Source of the DNA: Bifidobacterium sp. UBA6881
GTDB lineage: Bacteria > Actinomycetota > Actinomycetes > Actinomycetales > Bifidobacteriaceae
DNA length: 7,442 nucleotides
Assembly: GCA_002451435.1 (NCBI GenBank)
Contig: DKCF01000016.1
Span: 16,791 to 24,232 of the forward strand
Direction of reading: 5' to 3'
The translations under genes were made by a program, and so were the position numbers. Position 1 is the first letter of the stretch; each line of letters begins with the position of its first letter. Below are positions 1 through 5,769 of the stretch, piece after piece. Below the pieces are notes generated by a model that ran no database searches, had not been told where the DNA came from, and worked only from the letters and a program-made list of their open reading frames with translations.

Positions 1-6
1 GCGCCA

Positions 7-20
7 TGCCGACGTCGGCA
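7..20. promoter_or_regulatory. Perfect 14-bp palindrome, possible operator
   Basis: TGCCGACGTCGGCA is fully self-complementary with no spacer. A palindrome without a loop is a poor RNA hairpin and better fits a site for a dimeric DNA-binding protein, for example a LacI-type repressor, whose operators often have a central CG. It lies 148 bases before rpsF and close to the left edge, so it could equally belong to a gene outside the window. The palindrome is seen directly; an operator role is inference. Confidence 0.35.
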
Positions 21-29
21 CGTCGCGCT

Positions 30-43
30 AACCTGAACAGGTT
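30..43. promoter_or_regulatory. Inverted repeat AACCTG-AA-CAGGTT
   Basis: Two perfect 6-base arms are separated by two bases. The centre lies 23 bp from the centre of the palindrome at 7-20, about two helical turns. TTGCCG overlapping its right end (42-47) matches four of six bases of a -35 box, but no good -10 follows at normal spacing (TATCAT at 60-65 is too close). It may be an operator or chance. Confidence 0.3.
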
Positions 44-105
44 GCCGTAAAGGAATCTTTATCATTCATACGAACATAATGATGCCCGAAGGCAGTACGC
101 ATACA

Positions 106-150
106 CACTCCTGCCATGGAAAGTCCATGGCCGATAGTCCGAAGGAGGTG
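106..150 (+). promoter_or_regulatory. Putative S6:S18 autoregulatory leader of rpsF
   Basis: The RNA just before rpsF can fold into two stacked helices. The inner hairpin is GCCATGG (113-119) with CCATGGC (125-131) around a 5-base loop. The outer helix is CTCCT (108-112) with AGGAG (143-147), which is the rpsF Shine-Dalgarno itself. All 11 unpaired bases (132-142) lie on the 3' side and contain CCG at 139-141. A hairpin with CCG in a one-sided bulge, close to the start codon, is the published S6:S18 leader motif. It mimics the 16S rRNA site bound by the S6:S18 heterodimer. Binding of excess S6:S18 should hold the Shine-Dalgarno closed and lower translation of rpsF. The pairing is seen in the sequence; the identity rests on motif resemblance. 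Confidence 0.72.
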
Positions 151-154
151 GGTG

Positions 155-442
155 ATGTCTGCGCATAAGTACGAACTGATGTTCATTGCCGATCCTGAGC
201 TGGATGAGCGCGGTCTGAAGAAGCTGACCGAGCAGTATCTGGAAACTGTCACCAAGGAAGGCGGTGCCGTCGAGAACATCGACATCTGGGGCCGTCGCAA
301 GCTTGCCTACGAAATCGCCGGCAAGACCGAAGGCAACTACGTTGTGGTCAACTACTCCGCCGAACCGGCCACCAGCGACGAACTCGATCGTCTGCTGAAC
401 CTGAACGAATCCGTCATCCGCACGAAGATTCTTCGCAAGTAA
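155..442 (+). CDS. rpsF: 30S ribosomal protein S6 (bS6)
   Basis: S6 binds the central domain of 16S rRNA as a heterodimer with S18 in the platform of the small subunit. The 95-residue product starts MSAHKYELMFIADPELDERG and contains IDIWGRRKLAYEI and the YVVVNYSAE strand, all typical of bS6; the length is normal. The start at 155 is chosen because AAGGAGG lies at 142-148, six bases upstream, and because the family begins just before the KYELMFI strand. The in-frame ATG at 116 lies inside the leader hairpin and has no Shine-Dalgarno. It is the first gene of the rpsF-ssb-rpsR-rplI operon; its partner S18 is encoded two genes downstream. Regulation is probably by the S6:S18 leader directly upstream. 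Confidence 0.97.
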   Translation: MSAHKYELMFIADPELDERGLKKLTEQYLETVTKEGGAVENIDIWGRRKLAYEIAGKTEGNYVVVNYSAEPATSDELDRLLNLNESVIRTKILRK

Positions 443-484
443 GTAATTTCAAGCTTTTCAAGCTGCATAGGTAAGTAGGTAATC

Positions 485-1141
485 ATGGCAGGTGAAACCG
501 TAATCACCGTGGTGGGCAACCTCACCCGAGATCCGGAGCTGCGCACCATCGCGAGCGGATCGACCGTCGTGAATTTCACGATCGCGTCGTCCACCCGCAC
601 GTACAACCGCAATTCCGGCCAGTGGGAAGATGGCGACACGCTGTTCATGAACTGCTCCGCATGGGATGGCCGCAGCAATTCGATGGCCAGCAACATCGCG
701 AGCAGCCTGGCGAAAGGCATGCGCGTCATCGCGCAGGGACGCCTTACGCAGCGCTCCTATCAGGCACAGGACGGATCCCAGCGCACGGTCGTCGAACTCC
801 GTGTCGATGAGATCGGTCCGGCTCTGAGCCGTGCGACCGCGCAGGTCACCCGCCAGACCGCGTCCGGCAATGCCGGCAACGGCGGTTTCGGTGGCAACCA
901 GGGCGGTTACGCCAACAACGGTGGCTTCGGCGGCAACGCCGGCGGCTACCAGGGCGGTGCCGGATACTCCGGTGGCGCGGGATACCAGGGCGGCGCGTCC
1001 GCCCCGGTCAACGCCGCGCCTGCCGCGCCGCAGGCTCCGGCCGCGGATCCATGGGGCAGCTCGGACAACTCCGGCTCCTCGTCCTTCGGTTCCTTCGGTT
1101 CCTCCGAATTCGGCGGAACCGGCGACGAACCGGAATTCTGA
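485..1141 (+). CDS. ssb: Single-stranded DNA-binding protein (SSB)
   Basis: SSB coats single-stranded DNA during replication, recombination and repair and recruits partner enzymes through its C-terminal tail. The 218-residue product has an OB-fold at about residues 1-115, beginning MAGETVITVVGNLTRDPELR, with the conserved RVIAQGRLTQRSY strand and VVELRVDEIGP. A Gly-rich disordered linker runs over 128-170 (GGFGG, GGY and GYQGG units), followed by an Ala/Pro and Ser/Phe stretch. The tail ends GDEPEF: it is acidic with a terminal Phe, but has PEF where E. coli has IPF. It starts 42 bases after rpsF. The Shine-Dalgarno is weak (AGTAGG ending at 479), so translation may depend partly on coupling or on a high mRNA level. 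The start is fixed by the family N-terminus. Confidence 0.96.
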   Translation: MAGETVITVVGNLTRDPELRTIASGSTVVNFTIASSTRTYNRNSGQWEDGDTLFMNCSAWDGRSNSMASNIASSLAKGMRVIAQGRLTQRSYQAQDGSQRTVVELRVDEIGPALSRATAQVTRQTASGNAGNGGFGGNQGGYANNGGFGGNAGGYQGGAGYSGGAGYQGGASAPVNAAPAAPQAPAADPWGSSDNSGSSSFGSFGSSEFGGTGDEPEF

Positions 1142-1154
1142 TCCGTCATGCCGA

Positions 1155-1201
1155 CCGCATCGTGCGGGCGCAGTGAACGCGCCTGTGCACGATGCGCACA
1201 G
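1155..1201 (+). other. Two small hairpins in the ssb-rpsR gap
   Basis: The 104-base gap between ssb and rpsR holds CCGCA/TGCGG (1155-1159 with 1163-1167, 3-base loop) and CTGTGC/GCACAG (1183-1188 with 1196-1201, 7-base loop). Neither is followed by a U-tract, so they do not look like a strong terminator. They could stabilise or process the mRNA, or slightly reduce read-through so that ssb and rpsR levels differ. The structures are seen; the function is inferred. Confidence 0.35.
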
Positions 1202-1245
1202 CAGCTGAGACAAGCAATTTCCAGATTTTAAGGAGAACATCAAAG

Positions 1246-1494
1246 ATGTCACGCAAGAGGCCGCAGCCGCCGGTCAAGCCGTTTAAGAAGAAGCCGAATC
1301 CGCTGAGGGCCGCCAAGGTCACCGAGATCGATTACAAGGACGTCGCCCTGCTGCGCAAGTTCATCTCCGATCGCGGCAAGATTCGTTCCCGTCGTATCAC
1401 CGGTGTCACCGTGCAGGAGCAGCGCAAGATCTCCAAGGCCATCAAGAACGCCCGCGAGATGGCTCTGCTGCCGTACGCCACTTCCGGTCGCTGA
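1246..1494 (+). CDS. rpsR: 30S ribosomal protein S18 (bS18), cysteine-free form
   Basis: S18 pairs with S6 on the platform of the 30S subunit. The 82-residue product contains the diagnostic IDYKDVALLRKFISDRGKI, RRITGV and AREMALLPY segments. Its basic N-terminus MSRKRPQPPVKPFKKKPNPL lacks the CxxC-type cysteines that zinc-binding actinobacterial S18 proteins (such as RpsR1 of Mycobacterium) carry at this point; there is no cysteine anywhere in the protein. It should therefore be a zinc-independent form. The start at 1246 is supported by AAGGAG at 1230-1235, ten bases upstream, and by family length. The in-frame ATG at 1192 would add 18 unrelated residues and sits within a hairpin. The gap to rplI is 19 bases, so the two are surely co-transcribed. 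Confidence 0.96.
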   Translation: MSRKRPQPPVKPFKKKPNPLRAAKVTEIDYKDVALLRKFISDRGKIRSRRITGVTVQEQRKISKAIKNAREMALLPYATSGR

Positions 1495-1513
1495 TCTTAG
1501 AGAGGTTTGAAAA

Positions 1514-1960
1514 ATGGCTGAAACTAAGGTTATTCTTACCAAGTCCGTCAACCACCTGGGCCACCCGGGCGACGTCGTGACCGTCAAGTCCGGCTACGCT
1601 CGCAACTACCTGTTCCCGCAGGGCCTGGGCTTCGCCTGGTCCAAGGGCGCCGCCGCTCAGATCGAGTCCATGAAGCGCGCTCGTCTGGCCAAGGCCGTCG
1701 CCACCCGTGAAGAGGCCGTTGCCGCCAAGGCACTGGTTGAGGGCACCACCGTCGAAATCGCCGCCAAGGTCTCCGAGTCCGGCAAGCTGTTCGGTGGCAT
1801 CTCCGCTGAGAAGATCGCCATCGCGCTGTCCTCCAAGGTCGAGGTCAACCCGAAGAACATCACCGTTGAGCCGATCAAGACCACCGGTGACTTCCCGGCT
1901 TCCGTCGCCCTGCACCCGGAAATCACCGCCAACTTCTTCGTGAAGGTTGTCGCTGAGTGA
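1514..1960 (+). CDS. rplI: 50S ribosomal protein L9 (bL9)
   Basis: L9 binds domain V of 23S rRNA near the base of the L1 stalk and helps maintain reading frame. The 148-residue product shows the expected layout: an N-terminal rRNA-binding domain (MAETKVILTKSVNHLGHPGD, then VKSGYARNYLFPQGL, about residues 1-50), a long connecting helix (about 50-78) and a C-terminal domain ending FFVKVVAE. Length is normal. AGAGAGG (1499-1505) stands eight bases before the ATG. It is the last gene of the operon. Codon use is strongly biased to G/C-ending codons (CTG, GCC, AAG, ACC), as expected for a highly expressed protein. Confidence 0.97.
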   Translation: MAETKVILTKSVNHLGHPGDVVTVKSGYARNYLFPQGLGFAWSKGAAAQIESMKRARLAKAVATREEAVAAKALVEGTTVEIAAKVSESGKLFGGISAEKIAIALSSKVEVNPKNITVEPIKTTGDFPASVALHPEITANFFVKVVAE

Positions 1961-2036
1961 TTTCGGCTCCGTCCGCCGTCGCGTGGTCAACGCGATGATG
2001 GATGATTTCAGGCTGAAACACGTCTGAGCTTAAGCA

Positions 2037-2077
2037 AGGAAAATCCCCCGTATCGGAATGATGCGGGGGATTTTCCT
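2037..2077 (+). terminator. Terminator of the rpsF-ssb-rpsR-rplI operon
   Basis: AGGAAAATCCCCCG (2037-2050) and CGGGGGATTTTCCT (2064-2077) form a perfect 14-bp stem around a 13-base loop, 76 bases after the rplI stop. The U-rich stretch is part of the descending arm and is followed by GTTCC, not a pure U-tract. The A/T-rich base and G/C-rich top of the stem fit an intrinsic terminator that could work on both strands. Confidence 0.8.
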
Positions 2078-2138
2078 GTTCCGGCTGGAATTTGTTCTCT
2101 CGCCGGAGCGCCATGACTATCGCGTAGAACGGTCGTGC

Positions 2139-2163
2139 GCATCGCCGTATCGCAAGGCGATGC
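2139..2163. other. Small hairpin between convergent genes
   Basis: GCATCGCC (2139-2146) and GGCGATGC (2156-2163) form a perfect 8-bp stem with a 9-base loop. It abuts the larger hairpin at 2165-2214 with a single base between them, so transcripts entering from either side meet two hairpins in tandem. It may help termination or protect a 3' end. Confidence 0.4.
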
Positions 2164-2164
2164 A

Positions 2165-2214
2165 TACGAAAGGCCGGCTGAATTTCGCCATGCGGATTCG
2201 ACCGGCCTTTCGTA
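2165..2214 (-). terminator. Long hairpin, probable terminator of the 1126-residue membrane protein gene
   Basis: TACGAAAGGCCGG (2165-2177) pairs with CCGGCCTTTCGTA (2202-2214) over 13 bp. After a 2x2 mismatch the helix continues with GAAT (2180-2183) and ATTC (2196-2199), and CGC/GCG can pair at the tip. It begins 29 bases past the stop of the - strand gene. There is no clean U-tract, so termination may be incomplete. It could also back up the operon terminator on the + strand. Confidence 0.65.
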
Positions 2215-2243
2215 CGGGCGATTCGGATGCCCCGCGGAAACGA

Positions 2244-5200
2244 TCAGTAGTATCCGCCATCGTCGAGCGTGACGCTCACCTTGCCATTCCTGATGGTGAA
2301 GGAACCACTGGCGTGGAACGTCGTGGTGTCGTCCTCCGGCTCCCAGGAATCGTCGTAGTTCTTCTCCTCATAGGTGACTTTCGTCTTGCCCTGCCTGGAA
2401 TAGAACGTACCCGTATTGAGATCGATGTCGGTGATCTTCGGATAGACGCTGATCGACCATGCGAAGTTGCGGTAATCCTCCTCGTCGTACACGTACAGGC
2501 CGAACGGGCAGTTCTCGGGCGCGTAATCGGTGGATTTCGCGCATTCGTCGAGCTTGGCGTTCACCGCGTTGCTCAACGCCTCCTGCAGCTTGCTGGTCGC
2601 CTTGACCTTGACCAGGGCCGTCGCATCCTCATTGGTATGCACCGAAACGGTGTTGCTGGTCATGTACTCCGATTTGCCGGTGGAAATCGCATACGTGCCC
2701 GGATACACGCGCAGGGTCCATGTGCCGTCGCTCACCTTCTCGGCGTTCTTCGCGCTCACGTCCACACCGTTGACGTTCAACGAGTCGATCGTGTCGGATG
2801 TCGAAATGGTGATCGACTTGAGCAGAGGCGTCATGATCTTCCAATTGGGGAAGATCACGAATTGCGAGCCGCTTTTGCTGATGGTCAGTGAATCCTCGAC
2901 GGTTTTGCCGTTGATGGAGTAGCTCACCGTGACGGTGGACTGACCGCCTGCGGATCGCACGTCGGTGACCTGCGGATTGGAGATCGTCGCGTTGTCGGCC
3001 TTGGCGATGGCATTCGACAGCAGCTTGCGCTGTTGCGTGTTGACCTGCGGGTCGGCGATTTCGCCGGCCTTGGCATAGTCGCCGTCCGAGATCGCCGTCA
3101 GATAGTTCTGGGCCACGGATTTCGCGCTGAAGACGGTCGCATTGAGCGCGCCGTATACGATGCCCAGCACGATCAGCGCGCCAATCACGATGCCGCCGAT
3201 CAGAATCGTCTTTTTGGTCTTCGGGTCAAGCGACTTGCCTTCCCCCGGAGCCGGTGTCGGCGGAATGAACGGAGCGGGCTGCGCGTCCGGTGCCGCTGAC
3301 GCCGCTGGCGTCGCTGGACGTGCGATCGGCGTAGTCGGTTGCGTGAGCGGCGCGACCGGCTGAACCTGCGGCGCTGGCATAACCTGTGTCGGCATGGTCT
3401 GTGTCGGCTGTTGTATCGACATAATCTGCGTGGACTGCTCAACCGCCTGTTGCTCCGGCGGGTCCTGCGCAGGCTGCTCGGTCGGCTGCTGGGATGCGGG
3501 CTGCACGGACTGCGCAGCTACGGGCGCATCATGCGTCGGTATGGCCTGTGTGGGCTGCGAATCACGTGCAAGCGCGTCGGTTGCGGACGCATCGGATTGC
3601 GGCCATGTGTTGTTGGATTGAGGTTGCGGAACGCCTCCATGAGGCTGCGCGTATTGCGGGGCGTTTCCGGCGGATTGCGCGGCTGCGTTCGTGCCGGCCG
3701 CAAAACCCTGCTCGGCTTGCGGCATGGCGGCTCCTGCCGCGGACGCGCCACCGGGCGCGGTCCGTCCCGCTCCGAATGGAACCCTGACATTGGTCTTCGG
3801 CTCACACGCCCTCACGTATTCGACCACGTTCTGCGGTGTCGGTCGGACGGTGCCGCCGACGAACAGCTTCCACAAGCCCGGCACGGCGGAAACCAGCGTC
3901 GGACCGAACGTCATCGCGATCACTTCGATGAGGAACATCCATATGCCGGCAACGAGGAAATACCACGTCGGCACGGTGATGGAAACGCGGTAAGTTCCGT
4001 ATTCGGCCGTGAACGGGGTGAAAACGGCCTCGGCGACCAGCCAGAACGCCATCATCGCCACGGGAGCCTTCCATGTGTGCTCCCACTTGGCGTAGTACGG
4101 GTCGTACATGTTGCGTGCGGTCTCGCGGAACGCGAGATAGCAGGTCGCGATCAGGAACAACGCGAAGCAGAACCATAGCGGACCATTGGCATCTGCGTCA
4201 CTGGAAGAACTGAACAGCGTGAACGTGGCGTGTGTTCCGCCGGTCATGAACATGGAAAGTCCGCCGAACGAAGCCAAGGAACAAAGCATGAACGGCAACA
4301 CCGGGAACAGCAACGGCAGCAACAGAAAGCCGACGATGCCGTTTTCCTCGCCGACGGAGAGAATCGCCAAAAGAATCAGACCGATCACGGAGAACAGCGC
4401 GAGGTAGACCGTGATGGCTTCGACCAGCGTGCGCACGAAGCCGCGCGTGCGGTGCGCCCAGCGCCAGGCGGCGGAGAACACATTGTCGGCATCGCAGGCG
4501 TACTGCGCAAGCGCGTAGCCGGCAAGCGCTCCGGCGCCGGTCAGCAGGAACGCCATGAAGAACGTGCGGAACGACGCGCCGGAAAGCGAGGCGGACGCGG
4601 AGTAGGACCCGTAGGATCCACCGACGGTCAGCGGGAAGACGGACGCGAGAACCACCATGATCAATCCGGAAAGCACACCCACGAGGCCGGCGCTGATCGC
4701 GCCGGTCCACTTGAACCGCAGCGCGAATCTGCGGGCGAGCATGTACGCGCCGAACGCCGCGCCGAGCATCAACGCGATGCCGGGAAGCGCGACGGGGATG
4801 GACATGCCCGTATGCGTGGACACGTTGACGCCCAAATCGCTCAGGGAGAATCCGGAGGAACTGGTTTTCAGGCTGAACGATCCGGAAATGCCCAGCACGA
4901 GGATGGAGACGAACACCTGGAAGATGTTCGGGGTGGTGTAGCTCGCGCCGGAGCCATCCATCAAACTGGTGAAGTCGGAAAGCGGAGTGTCGCTCAGGTC
5001 GCTGCTCAGGGTGCTTCCCGCGGCGAGGAAGATGACGGATCCGAGCAGCGCCATCACCGCGGCCGCGGCCAGACCGATGCCGAGGCTGATGCCCATGGTC
5101 CGCATGGCATTGGGCGTGGTCAGCGCGGCGACGGTGGGATTGGCCGTGGGGCGGATTTGGTTGGGCTGTTGGAACGGCGAGGGCTGCTGGGCCGGCGGAG

Positions 5201-5624
5201 TCTGCGGAGTGGGCTGTGCGGGTTGTGCCTGCGCGGGCTGCGGTTGAGGTTGCTGTGCGGGCTGCTGGACCTGCGGAATGGATTGCGCAGGCTGTGGTGT
5301 GGGCTGTGCCTGTGCAAGTGGTTGTAGAATGAGCTGCGCAGGTTGTGCAGGTTGTGTTTGCGCGGGCTGCTGGACCTGCGGAGCGCTCGCCATCGGTTCC
5401 GCATCGGTCTGCGGCGCGGAGATTGGCGCCTCTTCGCTTGTCGGACGTTCCTCGGGGGCTATGGACGGGGACTGGCGTGGTTCATCGGAAGACGTCGGGG
5501 CATCTGGGGAATCATCGGCGTTGACGTTCGGTGGCGTTTGGGCTGGCTGTGTGAGCCGAGTACCGCAGAAGCCGCAGAATTTCGCTCCTTGCACGGTAGG
5601 TCTGCCGCAGTTCGGACATGTCAT
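2244..5624 (-). CDS. Large zinc-ribbon, multi-membrane-segment protein with a C-terminal exported domain
   Basis: I do not recognise a named gene. The 1126-residue product opens with a zinc ribbon (C3xxC6, C17xxC20; MTCPNCG, FCGFCG). A Pro/Gln/Ala-rich linker built on QPAQ units follows (about 25-170), then about ten hydrophobic segments (roughly 178-203, 234-252, 275-297, 307-331, 353-374, 401-423, 430-456, 483-500, 522-540, 552-578). A second Pro/Gln/Thr-rich linker (622-800) leads to one more membrane segment (807-828) and an exported domain of about 300 residues. The part at about 833-930 (SAKSVAQNYLTAISDGDYAKAGEIADP onward) resembles NTF2-like domains of TcaA/YvbJ-type proteins. C1028 and C1039 could form a disulfide. 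Ten segments would put both linkers in the cytoplasm and the C-terminus outside, which is self-consistent. The start at 5624 has GAGGAAGG seven bases upstream; the in-frame ATG at 5660 has none. An envelope role is inferred; no catalytic motif is seen. Confidence 0.88.
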   Translation of the reverse strand: MTCPNCGRPTVQGAKFCGFCGTRLTQPAQTPPNVNADDSPDAPTSSDEPRQSPSIAPEERPTSEEAPISAPQTDAEPMASAPQVQQPAQTQPAQPAQLILQPLAQAQPTPQPAQSIPQVQQPAQQPQPQPAQAQPAQPTPQTPPAQQPSPFQQPNQIRPTANPTVAALTTPNAMRTMGISLGIGLAAAAVMALLGSVIFLAAGSTLSSDLSDTPLSDFTSLMDGSGASYTTPNIFQVFVSILVLGISGSFSLKTSSSGFSLSDLGVNVSTHTGMSIPVALPGIALMLGAAFGAYMLARRFALRFKWTGAISAGLVGVLSGLIMVVLASVFPLTVGGSYGSYSASASLSGASFRTFFMAFLLTGAGALAGYALAQYACDADNVFSAAWRWAHRTRGFVRTLVEAITVYLALFSVIGLILLAILSVGEENGIVGFLLLPLLFPVLPFMLCSLASFGGLSMFMTGGTHATFTLFSSSSDADANGPLWFCFALFLIATCYLAFRETARNMYDPYYAKWEHTWKAPVAMMAFWLVAEAVFTPFTAEYGTYRVSITVPTWYFLVAGIWMFLIEVIAMTFGPTLVSAVPGLWKLFVGGTVRPTPQNVVEYVRACEPKTNVRVPFGAGRTAPGGASAAGAAMPQAEQGFAAGTNAAAQSAGNAPQYAQPHGGVPQPQSNNTWPQSDASATDALARDSQPTQAIPTHDAPVAAQSVQPASQQPTEQPAQDPPEQQAVEQSTQIMSIQQPTQTMPTQVMPAPQVQPVAPLTQPTTPIARPATPAASAAPDAQPAPFIPPTPAPGEGKSLDPKTKKTILIGGIVIGALIVLGIVYGALNATVFSAKSVAQNYLTAISDGDYAKAGEIADPQVNTQQRKLLSNAIAKADNATISNPQVTDVRSAGGQSTVTVSYSINGKTVEDSLTISKSGSQFVIFPNWKIMTPLLKSITISTSDTIDSLNVNGVDVSAKNAEKVSDGTWTLRVYPGTYAISTGKSEYMTSNTVSVHTNEDATALVKVKATSKLQEALSNAVNAKLDECAKSTDYAPENCPFGLYVYDEEDYRNFAWSISVYPKITDIDLNTGTFYSRQGKTKVTYEEKNYDDSWEPEDDTTTFHASGSFTIRNGKVSVTLDDGGYY
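3225..3761 (-). repeat. Second Pro/Gln/Thr-rich low-complexity coding tract
   Basis: Residues about 622-800 of the large membrane protein have no hydrophobic segment and are dominated by Pro, Gln, Ala and Thr, with degenerate units such as QQPTEQPAQ, QQPTQTMPTQ and VQPVAPLTQP. The tract tethers the last membrane segment and exported domain to the polytopic core. Tracts of this type are prone to copy-number change between strains. Its edges are approximate. Confidence 0.6.
5115..5552 (-). repeat. First Pro/Gln/Ala-rich low-complexity coding tract (QPAQ units)
   Basis: Residues about 25-170 of the large membrane protein link the zinc ribbon to the first membrane segment. The core (about 5150-5390) is a run of QPAQ, QPTPQ and QQPQPQ units, seen on the + strand as repeated CTGYGCAGG-like words. 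The acidic, Ser/Pro-rich first part (DDSPDAPTSSDEPRQSPS) is less repetitive. The protein reading is a long flexible spacer; edges are approximate. Confidence 0.65.
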
Positions 5625-5631
5625 GGACTGG

Positions 5632-5639
5632 CCTTCCTC
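5632..5639 (-). promoter_or_regulatory. Ribosome binding site deciding the start of the large membrane protein
   Basis: On the - strand GAGGAAGG lies seven bases before the ATG at 5624, which begins MTCPNCG. The upstream in-frame ATG at 5660 is preceded by AAAGTGCT, a poor site, and would place 12 extra residues before the zinc ribbon. The site therefore favours the shorter start. Confidence 0.75.
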
Positions 5640-5675
5640 ATATGTGGATTCGTGCCTCATAGCACTTTATGGTCC

Positions 5676-5681
5676 ATTGTA
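5676..5681 (-). promoter_or_regulatory. Candidate -10 box for the large membrane protein gene
   Basis: TACAAT on the - strand matches five of six consensus bases and would give a transcript start near 5668 and a leader of about 44 bases. No good -35 box is seen 16-18 bases upstream, so the call rests on the -10 only. Confidence 0.35.
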
Positions 5682-5725
5682 GTTAGGGGCCTATAGCAGG
5701 ATGCGACTTGTGGCATGGAACTCCT

Positions 5726-5731
5726 TATACT
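5726..5731 (+). promoter_or_regulatory. Candidate -10 box for the double zinc-ribbon gene
   Basis: TATACT matches five of six consensus bases and would give a transcript start near 5738 and a leader of about 32 bases. No clear -35 box is visible. A short imperfect dyad, CTTAT (5724-5728) with ATAAG (5739-5743), surrounds it. It lies about 45 bp from the candidate -10 of the divergent gene, so both promoters could share a regulator. Confidence 0.35.
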
Positions 5732-5769
5732 GTATGGAATAAGAGAACACCCTTTCAGAGGAGAAGGTT

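Noticed and set aside
44..105. Promoter for rpsF (CATAAT at 75-80, TATCAT at 60-65)
   Set aside because: Neither -10-like word has a -35 at acceptable spacing, so I could not choose between them.
116..154. Upstream in-frame ATG extending rpsF by 13 residues
   Set aside because: It lies inside the leader hairpin, has no Shine-Dalgarno, and adds residues not found in S6; the ATG at 155 has AAGGAGG six bases upstream.
1192..1245. Upstream in-frame ATG extending rpsR by 18 residues
   Set aside because: The start overlaps a hairpin, lacks a Shine-Dalgarno and would make S18 abnormally long; 1246 has AAGGAG at good spacing.
2058..2891. Open frame of 277 codons on the + strand
   Set aside because: It starts inside the operon terminator, runs through the second terminator and is antisense to a well-supported gene; no domain is seen.
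4230..5327. Open frame of 365 codons on the + strand within the large membrane protein gene
   Set aside because: The product is rich in Arg, Gly, Glu and His in shadow-frame fashion with no recognisable domain; the - strand frame encodes coherent membrane segments and linkers.
5150..5390. Regular short repeats resembling a CRISPR or minisatellite
   Set aside because: The repeats are degenerate, lack spacers of fixed length and encode QPAQ-type units in frame within a long gene.
5625..5660. Upstream in-frame ATG extending the large membrane protein by 12 residues
   Set aside because: No ribosome binding site precedes it, whereas GAGGAAGG precedes the ATG at 5624 and the zinc ribbon starts there.
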